In this document: positions 8,454-16,073 of the stretch, one piece after another
Numbering within the stretch: the first letter of the stretch is position 1
How the letters are laid out: each line of letters starts with the position of its first letter
Source: Pseudomonas sp. ATCC PTA-122608
GTDB taxonomy: Bacteria > Pseudomonadota > Gammaproteobacteria > Pseudomonadales > Pseudomonadaceae
DNA length: 42,921 nucleotides
Direction: 5' to 3'
Assembly: GCF_001952855.1 (NCBI RefSeq)
Contig: NZ_LPNO01000018.1
Coordinates: 1 to 42,921, forward strand
Notes under the pieces: generated by a model
What the model was told of the DNA's origin: nothing
The model's database searches: none
What the model saw: the letters and a program-made list of their open reading frames with translations, nothing else
Translations under genes and position numbers: made by a program

Positions 8454-9512
8454 TCAGATCGACCTCAGCCAACTTCCCTGCACCGAACTGACCCGGTTGC
8501 GCCCGCTGCTTTTGGCTTCGTACAGCGCCTGGTCGGCGTCGTTCAGCCAACTGGTGGCGTCGCCGTGGGCCGGTCGATACGGCGCCAGGCCGATGCTCAG
8601 GCTGGCGCGCAAGGTCGGGTCCTGTGCGTAGGCCAGGGAGTTGAAGCGGTCGCGCAGGGCATCCATCACTTCGGTGGCACGGTTCAGCGGCATGTCCGGC
8701 AGGATCACGCAGAACTCATCGCCGCCATAACGCCCGGCCAGGTCAGTGGCCCGCAGATTCTGGCGCAGCACTTTGCTCAATTGGCGCAGCACGATATCGC
8801 CGGTGACATGGCCGTAGGTGTCGTTGATGGTCTTGAAGTGATCGATGTCGATCAGCGCGATGGCCGCGCCCTGCTGATCACGGCGACAGCGCTGGAACTC
8901 GATTTCCAGGTGATCTTTCCAGGCGCCGTGGTTGAGCAGGCCCGACAGGCTGTCGGTGCGGCTCAAGGCCAACAACTCGCGTTTGTGCCGGGCCAGGGTA
9001 ATCGCTTGCCGGTAGCAGATCCAACCCAGGGCCAGGGGATAGAGCATCAGGATCGGCAGGCAGGCGTAGAGCTGCACTTCGCTGGTCAGGGCCGTCACTG
9101 CCGGGGTGAACACCAGCAGCGAGGCGCCGATACCCAGCGCCTGGGCCACCCACCCGGCGAGCATGAAGCGCGGGCCGCCAATGGCGACATTGTTCATGGT
9201 CATCATCGACAAGGTGGTCACGCTGGGCAGCGGGTTGAACTGCATGGCGCCGACCCAGAACCCGCCGCAGAACGAGTCGAGCAACAAGTTGCGGTGTTCC
9301 GCGCGCAGGGAGTTTTTCGAGTGCCGCGACCATTGGTACGCCACATGTGGCCAGATGAACGCGTTGGCGATCATCACCCCCCAGACCCAAGCGGGTTTGT
9401 CCAGCGGGTAGATGGCGGCGGCCACGCAGACAAACCCGAGGGTCAATCCCAGGGCGCGCGACTTGTACAGACGTGAAGCGAGCGAAAGCCCCTTTCCTCC
9501 TGCGGCTGGCAT
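8454..9512 (-). CDS. MASE2-GGDEF diguanylate cyclase
   Basis: 352 aa. The N-terminal half has several membrane segments of the MASE2 type (about residues 20-160), like AdrA/DgcC. The C-terminal GGDEF domain has an intact active site, RYGGDEF (GGDEF at 263-267), plus an RxxD inhibitory site (RATD, 254-257) exactly five residues upstream, and the IDIDHFKTIND metal motif. It should make cyclic di-GMP and be subject to product inhibition. No EAL domain is present. The ribosome site before the ATG at 9512 is weak. It lies upstream of the M20 gene on the same strand. Confidence 0.93.
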   Translation of the reverse strand: MPAAGGKGLSLASRLYKSRALGLTLGFVCVAAAIYPLDKPAWVWGVMIANAFIWPHVAYQWSRHSKNSLRAEHRNLLLDSFCGGFWVGAMQFNPLPSVTTLSMMTMNNVAIGGPRFMLAGWVAQALGIGASLLVFTPAVTALTSEVQLYACLPILMLYPLALGWICYRQAITLARHKRELLALSRTDSLSGLLNHGAWKDHLEIEFQRCRRDQQGAAIALIDIDHFKTINDTYGHVTGDIVLRQLSKVLRQNLRATDLAGRYGGDEFCVILPDMPLNRATEVMDALRDRFNSLAYAQDPTLRASLSIGLAPYRPAHGDATSWLNDADQALYEAKSSGRNRVSSVQGSWLRSI

Positions 9513-9591
9513 GGTCTGGCTTGATCCTGGATGAATGCCCGAAGTCTATCAGGGCAACGGCAGATCGCCACTACCGCTCATAAGCTGGCCA

Positions 9592-10227
9592 TCAGTTGGA
9601 AAAGCCCCGGGCCAACATCAACGCCACACCCAGCAGCAGCACCGCCGTAGCCCGTTGCAACAGCACCCGGCGCTTGGGGTTCTCCAGTACGTGCTTGATG
9701 CGCTGGCCGAAGTAGCAATACAGGCAGCCGCTGGCGAATTGCAGCAGCAGGAAAGTCAGGCCGAGTATGGCGATGTCAGCGGCCGCACTGCCCTGGCCAA
9801 TGGCGGCGAACTGAGGGAATACGGCGCTGAACAGGATGATCGCCTTGGGATTCGACAGCCCGGTCAGCAGGCCTTTGCCGAACAGGCTGCGGGCATTTCC
9901 CGGGGTTGCGTCGTGGGCAGTGATCGTCACCCCGCTGCTGGTCCATTGCTTGTAGGCCAGGTAAAGGATGTAGGCGACACCCACCACCTGGATGATCCGG
10001 GTGATCAGCGGGTAGTCCTTGATCAGTTCGGAAAAGCCCACGGCAAAGATCAGGATCGAGACCAGATAGGAAACACTCGCACCGAACTGTGCCGGCAAAG
10101 AGCGGCGCAGGCCGTCTTTCAAGCCGAGGCTGAGCAACAACAAGGTCATGGGGCCGGGGCTGAACGCCAGGGTGGTGCACAACAGCAGAAAATACAAAAA
10201 CGAAGACAGCGTCAGCGCAGTGGCCAT
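9592..10227 (-). CDS. LysE/RhtB family amino acid exporter
   Basis: 211 aa, the family's usual size, with about six membrane segments and the N-terminal signature SPGPMTLLLLSLGLKDG. LysE-type proteins export amino acids or small metabolites across the inner membrane. The gene is divergent from a MocR regulator 129 bp away, which probably controls it; such pairs are common. The ribosome site is weak. The exported compound is not known. Confidence 0.9.
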   Translation of the reverse strand: MATALTLSSFLYFLLLCTTLAFSPGPMTLLLLSLGLKDGLRRSLPAQFGASVSYLVSILIFAVGFSELIKDYPLITRIIQVVGVAYILYLAYKQWTSSGVTITAHDATPGNARSLFGKGLLTGLSNPKAIILFSAVFPQFAAIGQGSAAADIAILGLTFLLLQFASGCLYCYFGQRIKHVLENPKRRVLLQRATAVLLLGVALMLARGFSN

Positions 10228-10289
10228 GGCGTGGGGTTCACAGCAGGAAAGAAGGTTTGCAGTCTAGGGCGCACGTCGTGCCACAGGCA

Positions 10290-10345
10290 GGTAAACTCTG
10301 CGAAAATAGGCGCAGACTTTACCGGTAAAGTTGGCGGCAAACTTA
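10290..10345. promoter_or_regulatory. Probable MocR operator region
   Basis: In the 129 bp divergent gap, a perfect 16 bp palindrome (actttaccggtaaagt) lies at 10316-10331. A further ggtaaact half-site lies at 10290-10297, and a related half-site (caaactta) at 10338-10345. MocR-type regulators usually bind direct plus inverted half-sites between themselves and the target gene, so this is the likely binding region for the regulator starting at 10357. Confidence 0.5.
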
Positions 10346-10356
10346 AGGACAGTGCG

Positions 10357-11760
10357 ATGCCCATTCCTGCGATTCACTTTCATGACCGAGCGCCGAAGGT
10401 GCAGCAGATCGTCGATGCCCTGGCCCATGCGATTGAGCAAGGCGAGCTGGCGGCCGGCAGCAAACTGCCGTCGGTGCGCGAGCTGGGGACCTTGCTGGGC
10501 GTCGGAAAATTCACCGTAAATGAAGCGCTGGACCGCCTGCGCGGGCGCCACCTGCTGACCTCCAGCCAGGGTCGCGGGCACTTTGTCGCCAGCAGCCTGG
10601 CGCAACCGTCGTCCAGCACCTGGGTCGACTTGCTGCCTCAGGACCTGCTCAGCGTACTGCGCCGCCCCCTGGCCATGGCCCAAGGCGACCTGCGCCCCGG
10701 CGGCGGCCACCTGCCGGAAGACTGGCTGGATTCCGACGTGCTGCGCCAAGCCATGCGCAGTGCTGTGCGTGCTCCCACGTTGCGCATCGCCGGGCTGGGC
10801 ACCCCGGCAGGCCTGCTGCCGTTGCGCCAGGCGTTGCAGCAGAAACTGCACGGTGAAGGGTTGTCGGTGCAGGTGGAGCAGATCATCACCACGCCCAACA
10901 CCGTGCAAGGCCTGGACATGCTCATGCGCCTGCTGGCGCGGCCCGGGGACACGGTGTTGCTGGACGCGCCGTGTTATTTCAACTTCCACGCGAACCTGGC
11001 ATTGCATGGGGTCAAGGTGGTGACGATAGCGCGCCGGCCCGACGGGTTTGATTTTGTCGCGCTTGAGCAGTTGCTCGCGGAGCATCGTCCCAGTTTGTAC
11101 CTGACCACCAGTGTGTTGCATAACCCGACCGGGCATTCGTTTAGTCCGAGCCAGGCGTTTCGGCTGTTGCAGCTGGCCCGGGAGTATCGCTGCCATATCG
11201 TTGAGGATGATCTTTACGGGGATCTGCACCCTAACCCGCCGCCGCGTTTGGCGACGTTGGCGGGGTTGGAGCAGGTGACGTATCTGTCGGGGTTTTCGAA
11301 GGTGCTGACGGCGAATGCGCGGGTGAGTTATGTGGTGGCGGCGCCGCAGTTGGCGGCGAATCTGACCAATATGAAGTTGATGAGCGGTGGGATTACGTCG
11401 GAGTTGTTTGAGCAGATTGTGTATCGGCTGTTGAGTGAGGGTGGGTATGCCAGGCATCGCAAGCGCATGGTTCAGCGGCTGCTGGAGGCTGGGGGGCGGG
11501 TTGAGCAGTGGCTGCGGCGTTGTGGGTGTGAGTTGCCGATGGGGTTTGAGGGGGGGATGTTTATCTGGGCCCGGTTGCCGGCGGGGGTTAATGGTGAGCG
11601 GCTGGCTGAAGCCGGGTTGAAACGCGGGATGGTGTTGGCGCCGGGGGCGTTGTTTGGGTATGAGCCGGGGTTGCGGGATTTTATGCGGTTTAATGTCGCG
11701 CATTGTGATCAGGCGCGGGTTCAGGTTGAGTTTGAGGGCTTGTTGCTGTCGCAGGTGTAG
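10357..11760 (+). CDS. MocR/PdxR-type regulator (GntR wHTH fused to aminotransferase domain)
   Basis: 467 aa. A GntR winged helix occupies about residues 8-75 (GSKLPSVRELGTLLGVGKFTVNEALDRL), followed by a fold-type I aminotransferase domain. PLP-site residues are present: HNPTGHSFS, VEDDLYGDL (Asp) and the Schiff-base Lys315 in GFSKVLTANAR. Such proteins sense PLP or amino acid adducts and activate or repress a neighbouring gene, here the LysE exporter. ATG 10357 has AAGGAC 7 nt upstream; the frame is open to 9535 but that part overlaps the exporter. Codon third positions become strongly G/T-rich in the last 500 bases, next to element E1. Confidence 0.93.
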   Translation: MPIPAIHFHDRAPKVQQIVDALAHAIEQGELAAGSKLPSVRELGTLLGVGKFTVNEALDRLRGRHLLTSSQGRGHFVASSLAQPSSSTWVDLLPQDLLSVLRRPLAMAQGDLRPGGGHLPEDWLDSDVLRQAMRSAVRAPTLRIAGLGTPAGLLPLRQALQQKLHGEGLSVQVEQIITTPNTVQGLDMLMRLLARPGDTVLLDAPCYFNFHANLALHGVKVVTIARRPDGFDFVALEQLLAEHRPSLYLTTSVLHNPTGHSFSPSQAFRLLQLAREYRCHIVEDDLYGDLHPNPPPRLATLAGLEQVTYLSGFSKVLTANARVSYVVAAPQLAANLTNMKLMSGGITSELFEQIVYRLLSEGGYARHRKRMVQRLLEAGGRVEQWLRRCGCELPMGFEGGMFIWARLPAGVNGERLAEAGLKRGMVLAPGALFGYEPGLRDFMRFNVAHCDQARVQVEFEGLLLSQV

Positions 11761-11772
11761 GCGGGGTTTGGG

Positions 11773-12600
11773 GTGTATATCCGTTATTTGGGTGATGGCT
11801 GATATGGGTTCCGCTCTTACAGCGGCTCACTTTTGAACAGCGCAAAAGTAAGCAAAACGCTCTTGCCCCACCACTCGGCACCTCGCTTGGGCTCGGTGTG
11901 CCCTCAGCTCCGGCATTACTCCGCGGGCCGCCGCGACGGGGCGTCCCTGCCCCGTCGCGGCTAAACCGGCGTCCTGCCGGTTTACCCGCTCCGTACTGCC
12001 TACGTTCGGCCAGCGTGGTTTAACGGGGCGCCTAAGATCAAGATCAAAAGCAGATCAACAGCACAGCGGCCTACAGGCCGGCTTGAGTGTGGTGAAGCAA
12101 CAGCAACAGCAACAGCAGAATCAGAAGCTAAAGCGGGCACGGTCCAAATGTGGGAGCGGGCTTGCTCGCGAAGGTCGTTAACGATGACACGGGCATCCTG
12201 ATTCAACGCGGCGGTCTCAGGTTTTTCGCGAGCAAGCTCGCTCCTACAGAAAAGCAGCTTTGTTTTTGCTTTTAACACTCAAGCCGGCCGGTAGGCCGCT
12301 GTGCTCTGCTTTTGATCTGCTTGTGATCTTGATCTGCGGGCCCCGTCAACCACGATGGCCGCAAGTAGGCACGGTGGAGCGGGTAAATCGGCAGGGAAGC
12401 CGATTTAGCCGCGCCGGGCCATGGATGGCCCGTCGCGGCGGCCCGCGGAATCGGGCCGGAGTGCGGGCATGCCGAGCCCAAGCGAGGCACCGAGTGGTGG
12501 GGCAAAGACCTTTTGGTTACTTTTGGGGCGTTTGCCAAAAGTGACCCGCTGTAAGAGCGGAACCATAAGCCGCCGTTACCGAAGAAATGGATATGTACAC
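11773..12600. repeat. Nested palindromic element E1 (~828 bp) with central REPIN
   Basis: The gap 11761-12685 is almost filled by one imperfect palindrome. From outside in, the left arm has the tatccgttattt end, a ccgct/agcgg mini-hairpin, the gcaaaagtaa and ccccaccactcggcacctcg segments, a GC-rich hairpin (aaaccggc/gccggttt), gatcaagatcaaaagcagat, cggcctacaggccg, and then a REP. The right arm repeats the series inverted, ending near 12600. No convincing reading frame is shared between copies, so it looks non-coding. Its left end is 13 bp after the mocR stop. Confidence 0.9.
12149..12248. repeat. Central REP pair of element E1
   Basis: REP at 12149-12172 and inverted REP at 12225-12248 (the latter with two changes, ctcgctccta). 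The spacer (gtcgttaacgat, then catcctgattcaacgcggcg) is also conserved in the cores of the elements at 26315 and 33368, so these cores descend from one ancestor rather than being separate REP insertions. Confidence 0.88.
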
Positions 12601-12685
12601 AGGAATCCCCCCCGCGAAGCCAAGCAATCCCCCACAATCCCAACTAAGCTCACCGCCCAACAAAAACAACACCGAGCGCCCCCCA

Positions 12686-13363
12686 ATGACCCACCCCACC
12701 GAGGCCTTCCGCGCCAGCTACCGCGCAAGCATCACCCCCCACTACAACCCATGGCTCCACGCCGGTTTCGTCCTCGGCTACGGCCTGCTCTGCATCACCC
12801 TGTACTGGTCCACCACCCAACAAATCCACCCCCTGGAATGGCTGACCATCCCCCTCACCCTGATCTTCTTCAACCTGTGCATCTACCTCGTCCACCGCCA
12901 CCTGGGCCACCACAAACACACCCTCGCCCGCCTGTTCTACGCCCGCCACACCGGCGACCACCACAGCTTCTTCACCCCTGGCCACATGACCTACGACAGC
13001 CCGCGAGACTGGCGCGTCATCCTGTTCCCCGCCTGGCTCATCCTGCTCCACAGCCTGGCCGTTACCCTCCCCGCCTGGTGGCTGCTCAAACACCTCAACC
13101 CCAACGTCGCCGGCCTGTTCGCCGGCTGCATGATCCTCGGCTATCTGCTCTATGAATTCTTCCACGCCTGCGAACACCTGCACCCCGACCACCCCTTGGC
13201 CCGCCTGCCGTGGATCCGCCAGATGCATCACCTGCACGCCCTCCATCACCGTCGTGAACTGATGCAAGGGCGCAACTTCAATATCGTCCTGCCGCTGATG
13301 GACTACCTGTTCGGCACCCTGCATTGGGAACCACCAGCGCGTGAATCAAAAAAAGACCAATAA
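12686..13363 (+). CDS. Fatty acid hydroxylase / sterol desaturase superfamily membrane protein
   Basis: 225 aa di-iron membrane enzyme. It has four hydrophobic stretches and histidine clusters in the expected order: HRHLGHHKH (70-78), RHTGDHHSF (88-95), HACEHLH (160-166) and MHHLHALHH (180-188). The superfamily hydroxylates or desaturates fatty acyl chains, sterols or carotenoids with O2; the substrate here is unknown. I chose ATG 12686; upstream in-frame codons run back into repeat E1 and encode a Pro-rich stretch, but the ribosome site is weak, so the start is not certain. The 5' part is extremely C-rich on the coding strand. Confidence 0.85.
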   Translation: MTHPTEAFRASYRASITPHYNPWLHAGFVLGYGLLCITLYWSTTQQIHPLEWLTIPLTLIFFNLCIYLVHRHLGHHKHTLARLFYARHTGDHHSFFTPGHMTYDSPRDWRVILFPAWLILLHSLAVTLPAWWLLKHLNPNVAGLFAGCMILGYLLYEFFHACEHLHPDHPLARLPWIRQMHHLHALHHRRELMQGRNFNIVLPLMDYLFGTLHWEPPARESKKDQ

Positions 13364-13391
13364 AAAACGCCCCACCTAAGTGGAGCGTTTA
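13363..13391. terminator. Bidirectional terminator
   Basis: A hairpin (aacgc-ccac, loop ctaa, gtgg-gcgtt, with one unpaired base on each side) flanked by an A-run on the left and a short T-run on the right. It lies between the convergent hydroxylase and secreted PPC-protein genes, so it can stop transcription from both. Confidence 0.75.
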
Positions 13392-13417
13392 CAGTTCAGA
13401 GGGCTCTTGTGCGACCG

Positions 13418-14887
13418 TTATCGGCCAATGATGTCCTGGCTGCAGATATGCCCCAGGCTCACATAGGCAACGTTATCGCCACCGACGCCGACATTCGGCA
13501 GTTCCTTGAGGTCGATGCGCCAGCCGCCGACGTTGTACCAGGTGTCCCAGAGGTACTTCACGCCCGTGCTGCTGTCGTAGTACTGGGCACGGTAATCCCC
13601 CACACAACCGCCCAACTCCGCGCTTCCCGATGTTTTGCCGGCGCTGTCGGTGACGTCCGAGAATACCGTCCAGTTAAAGTCCGGACCCGGAACAAAACGC
13701 TTGTCGACCTTGAGCTGTGAAGTGACCCCCACCAACGGTACGCCAGTGCTGTCTTTCCATTCGGTTCTCCAGGTCATGAGACGACCAACCTGGGTCGCCA
13801 GAGGTGCGATGCCCACCGGGATTCGGGTCACCGTTCCGCCCCTCGCATCGGAGTCCGTCAGGCGCGGACTCGAACCGAACGTCAGCTTGTACTCGGACGT
13901 GGCATCCCACGCCTCAGCGGGGTTGGCCCGCACGCGCGCCTTGTAGACAAAGCCTGGCGCCCGGCTCGGAAAGGTCGCCGTCGAGCCACCCGGAATGTTG
14001 ACCCAGGCGCTGCCGTTGAAGTACTCGAAGATCCACTGATTGCGCACGCCCTTGTCGTCATCACCGAGGAACAGGCTGACACCCTGCCCGCGTACGGCGG
14101 CGAAATCGAAGTAGTCAACGTCATCCGGGCTGTCGAGGTTGCCCGCCAGATAATTCAAGCGGTCCGGCAAGGCGAAGGCAGTTTCCGCAGTGTCGTTGGG
14201 CTCGTAGGCGTCAATTGCCGTGTTGACGATCGCGCCGAAGTCGAAGGCCGAACCGTCGGCAACCTTGGCCTCCAGGAACCAGTAGTAGTCCCCGGCTTCA
14301 AGCATGCCGCTGATGACTTCGTCGCTGTTGCCCGGGTTATCAGAAGTGATCAGTGCCGTCAGGTTGTTCTGCCCGTCGTCCTGGAACAGCGTCAGGGCCA
14401 TTTCGGTCCCCGGCTGCTGGCCGGCGAGGTAGATCTGCACCTTGGCCTTGGCGGGCACATTAAAGTGGAAGCACTTTGATTCACCGCTCTGCAAGCCGTC
14501 ATAGCTGTAACCGACGTTAATATCGAGGCTGTCGCACAGCGGTATAAACGCGGCCTGGGCCGCAGGCGCCTTGGCCGGTTTTACCAGCCGGGTGGCCAGC
14601 GAGACCTGCACACTTTCAGAAGGCTTCGCGACGCTGGCAGCCTTCTTGGGCACACCGAGGGTCTTGGTTTTTTGTGCAGCCTTGAGCTTGTCCAGTACCT
14701 GCGCCGAAGACGCGGAGGCCTGCACCTTGCCACCGGATTTCAGGGCCCCCTTGACCGCTGCACTCAAGCTTTTTTCGCTCAGATGCACGCTGCTCTGCGA
14801 CGGGTATTGCTCGGCCAGGGCAAAGGCCGAAACGAAGCTGGCAGCCATCATGGCCGCGCCCAATACAAAGGCTTTTTTAGATTTCAT
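13418..14887 (-). CDS. Secreted protein with PPC-like beta domains
   Basis: 489 aa. The signal peptide (about 1-25, cut after AFALA) is followed by a low-complexity Lys/Ala/Ser region (about 35-110). Two beta-rich segments follow; the second opens with DAYEPNDTAETA, the YEPNDT hallmark of bacterial pre-peptidase C-terminal domains. The C-terminal third (GGTVTRIPVG to the end) is unlike any enzyme I recognise. PPC domains normally accompany secreted proteases, but no protease active site is visible, so it may be a binding or surface protein. A near-consensus LexA box lies 80 bp upstream, suggesting induction by DNA damage. Function unknown. Confidence 0.8.
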   Translation of the reverse strand: MKSKKAFVLGAAMMAASFVSAFALAEQYPSQSSVHLSEKSLSAAVKGALKSGGKVQASASSAQVLDKLKAAQKTKTLGVPKKAASVAKPSESVQVSLATRLVKPAKAPAAQAAFIPLCDSLDINVGYSYDGLQSGESKCFHFNVPAKAKVQIYLAGQQPGTEMALTLFQDDGQNNLTALITSDNPGNSDEVISGMLEAGDYYWFLEAKVADGSAFDFGAIVNTAIDAYEPNDTAETAFALPDRLNYLAGNLDSPDDVDYFDFAAVRGQGVSLFLGDDDKGVRNQWIFEYFNGSAWVNIPGGSTATFPSRAPGFVYKARVRANPAEAWDATSEYKLTFGSSPRLTDSDARGGTVTRIPVGIAPLATQVGRLMTWRTEWKDSTGVPLVGVTSQLKVDKRFVPGPDFNWTVFSDVTDSAGKTSGSAELGGCVGDYRAQYYDSSTGVKYLWDTWYNVGGWRIDLKELPNVGVGGDNVAYVSLGHICSQDIIGR

Positions 14888-14920
14888 TTTTTATCCATCC
14901 ATAGTTAAAAAATTGAAGCT

Positions 14921-14948
14921 CAGGTAACCGGTGACATCCGGTCACCTG
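14921..14948 (-). terminator. Hairpin between AttH-like and PPC-protein genes
   Basis: An 11 bp stem with one mismatch (caggtaaccgg/ccggtcacctg) and a 6 nt loop. On the minus strand it follows the stop of the AttH-like gene and is itself followed by a T-run about 10 nt later. It lies between the LexA box and the PPC gene, so it may instead be a leader structure of that gene. Confidence 0.4.
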
Positions 14949-14966
14949 GGATGGAATCTAATTAAT

Positions 14967-14986
14967 TACTGTATATATGTCCAGTA
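14967..14986 (-). promoter_or_regulatory. LexA (SOS) box upstream of secreted PPC protein
   Basis: The 20 bases match 18 of the 20 positions of the classical E. coli SOS box, including the essential CTG-N10-CAG core (14969-14984). The site overlaps the likely core promoter (TTACAA near 14998-14993 on the minus strand, with a TACAGT-like -10). The only gene it can serve in this direction is the secreted protein ending at 13418. Confidence 0.65.
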
Positions 14987-15008
14987 TTTTGTAAGCCGAT
15001 TCTTACAA

Positions 15009-16073
15009 TTAATACCCAGTCATCTCCAGGTACCCCACTCCGCCCTGAAATTTCACCGGCCCTTCCCAGTAGGGAATGCTCAGGTTCATCCAGGCCTTTG
15101 GGTTGACCGCTTCCGTGGTGATATCCAGATGTTTGCCCGGAATTTTCAATGACCACTGGGTGGGAATGCTGCGCCCATCGATCGCGGTCGTGCCCAGTAG
15201 CGTCAGTTGAATATCCTGGTTGTGCAGGGTCTGTGTGTGGCCATCCTTGTCGATCCAGGTGCCAGTCAGGTACGACGGTCCGTCTGTCTGCCGCACCCGA
15301 AACAGCATCAGCTGCTCGCCGCTGTCCAGGTGCAGGGAGAACCAGTCCCAGCCGGTCTGGCTGGCGGTCAGGGGCTGGCTGCTCCATTCGCGGTCGAGCC
15401 AGGCGGTGCCGGTGACTTGATAAGGTTTTCCATCGATGGTCACGCGGCCATCCGCCTGGAAAAACGGCTGGCTGTAGTAGTACGACGCCTGGCCCTGGTC
15501 GGACTTGCGGCTGTAGCCGTTATCGCCCTGGAGCACCAATGGGCGGCTGGAGGTCAGGTGCAGGTCGTAGTTGAAATGCTCGCCGGCGGCCTTCAACTGC
15601 ATGTCCGCCAGGGGGCTGGCAGCACCGGGGCGGGTGGCGAAATTCCAGTCATCGATCCAGGCAGTGAATGGCACCGCCTGGGCGCCCGCCTGCCCCACGC
15701 CGCCACGGGCATAGCGTTCGGCGGCGTAATGGCGGGTGGCCGAGGTGACGGCGGCGTGGCCGAGCCAGATCGTCGAGTCGTGCCAGCCCGGTTGCGTCGG
15801 CCCGGCCTTGAGTGCGTTGCGAAACAGCGTCCATTGCACGCCATAGGCATTGCCCTCGGCATCCTTGAGATTGGCGGTGAGGTACCACCATTCGATGCGA
15901 TAGCCGTCATGGGGGCCGTGGTCCTCGGGAAAGCTGAAGACTTTGCCGGGCACCACTTGGGCAAAGTCCGCCGCCTGGCTGCCCAGCCCGGCGAAGCTTG
16001 CTTCAGGCGCTGGCGGTTTGTCGCAGGCGCCGAGCAGCAGGAAGGTCGCCCAAAGCAGGCACTTAATCTTCAT
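15009..16073 (-). CDS. AttH/CrtC-like lipocalin-fold lipoprotein
   Basis: 354 aa. The lipoprotein signal ends LLLGAC (Cys17), with Asp at +2, which in E. coli would retain it in the inner membrane. The family motif is HDGYRIEWWYLTANL near residue 57, with later WLDREWSSQPL. These are features of AttH/carotenoid 1,2-hydratase-like (lipocalin) proteins, whose ligand is hydrophobic. ATG 16073 is chosen (GAGGA upstream); a TTG two codons earlier is possible. It overlaps the permease gene by 11 bp, so the three genes from 19207 down form one operon, perhaps moving a lipid or lipoprotein out of the inner membrane. Exact role unknown. Confidence 0.85.
   Translation of the reverse strand: MKIKCLLWATFLLLGACDKPPAPEASFAGLGSQAADFAQVVPGKVFSFPEDHGPHDGYRIEWWYLTANLKDAEGNAYGVQWTLFRNALKAGPTQPGWHDSTIWLGHAAVTSATRHYAAERYARGGVGQAGAQAVPFTAWIDDWNFATRPGAASPLADMQLKAAGEHFNYDLHLTSSRPLVLQGDNGYSRKSDQGQASYYYSQPFFQADGRVTIDGKPYQVTGTAWLDREWSSQPLTASQTGWDWFSLHLDSGEQLMLFRVRQTDGPSYLTGTWIDKDGHTQTLHNQDIQLTLLGTTAIDGRSIPTQWSLKIPGKHLDITTEAVNPKAWMNLSIPYWEGPVKFQGGVGYLEMTGY

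Noticed and set aside
9535..10356. N-terminal extension of the MocR frame
   Set aside because: It runs antisense through the LysE gene and has no domain; ATG 10357 has a ribosome site and starts the wHTH domain.
12260..12643. Short open frames inside element E1
   Set aside because: They follow the repeat, are not conserved between E1, E2 and E3, and have no recognisable domain.
14990..15007. tgtaag-6-cttaca inverted repeat as a terminator of the AttH-like gene
   Set aside because: The stem is short and no T-run follows on the minus strand; it may just be part of the promoter next to the LexA box.
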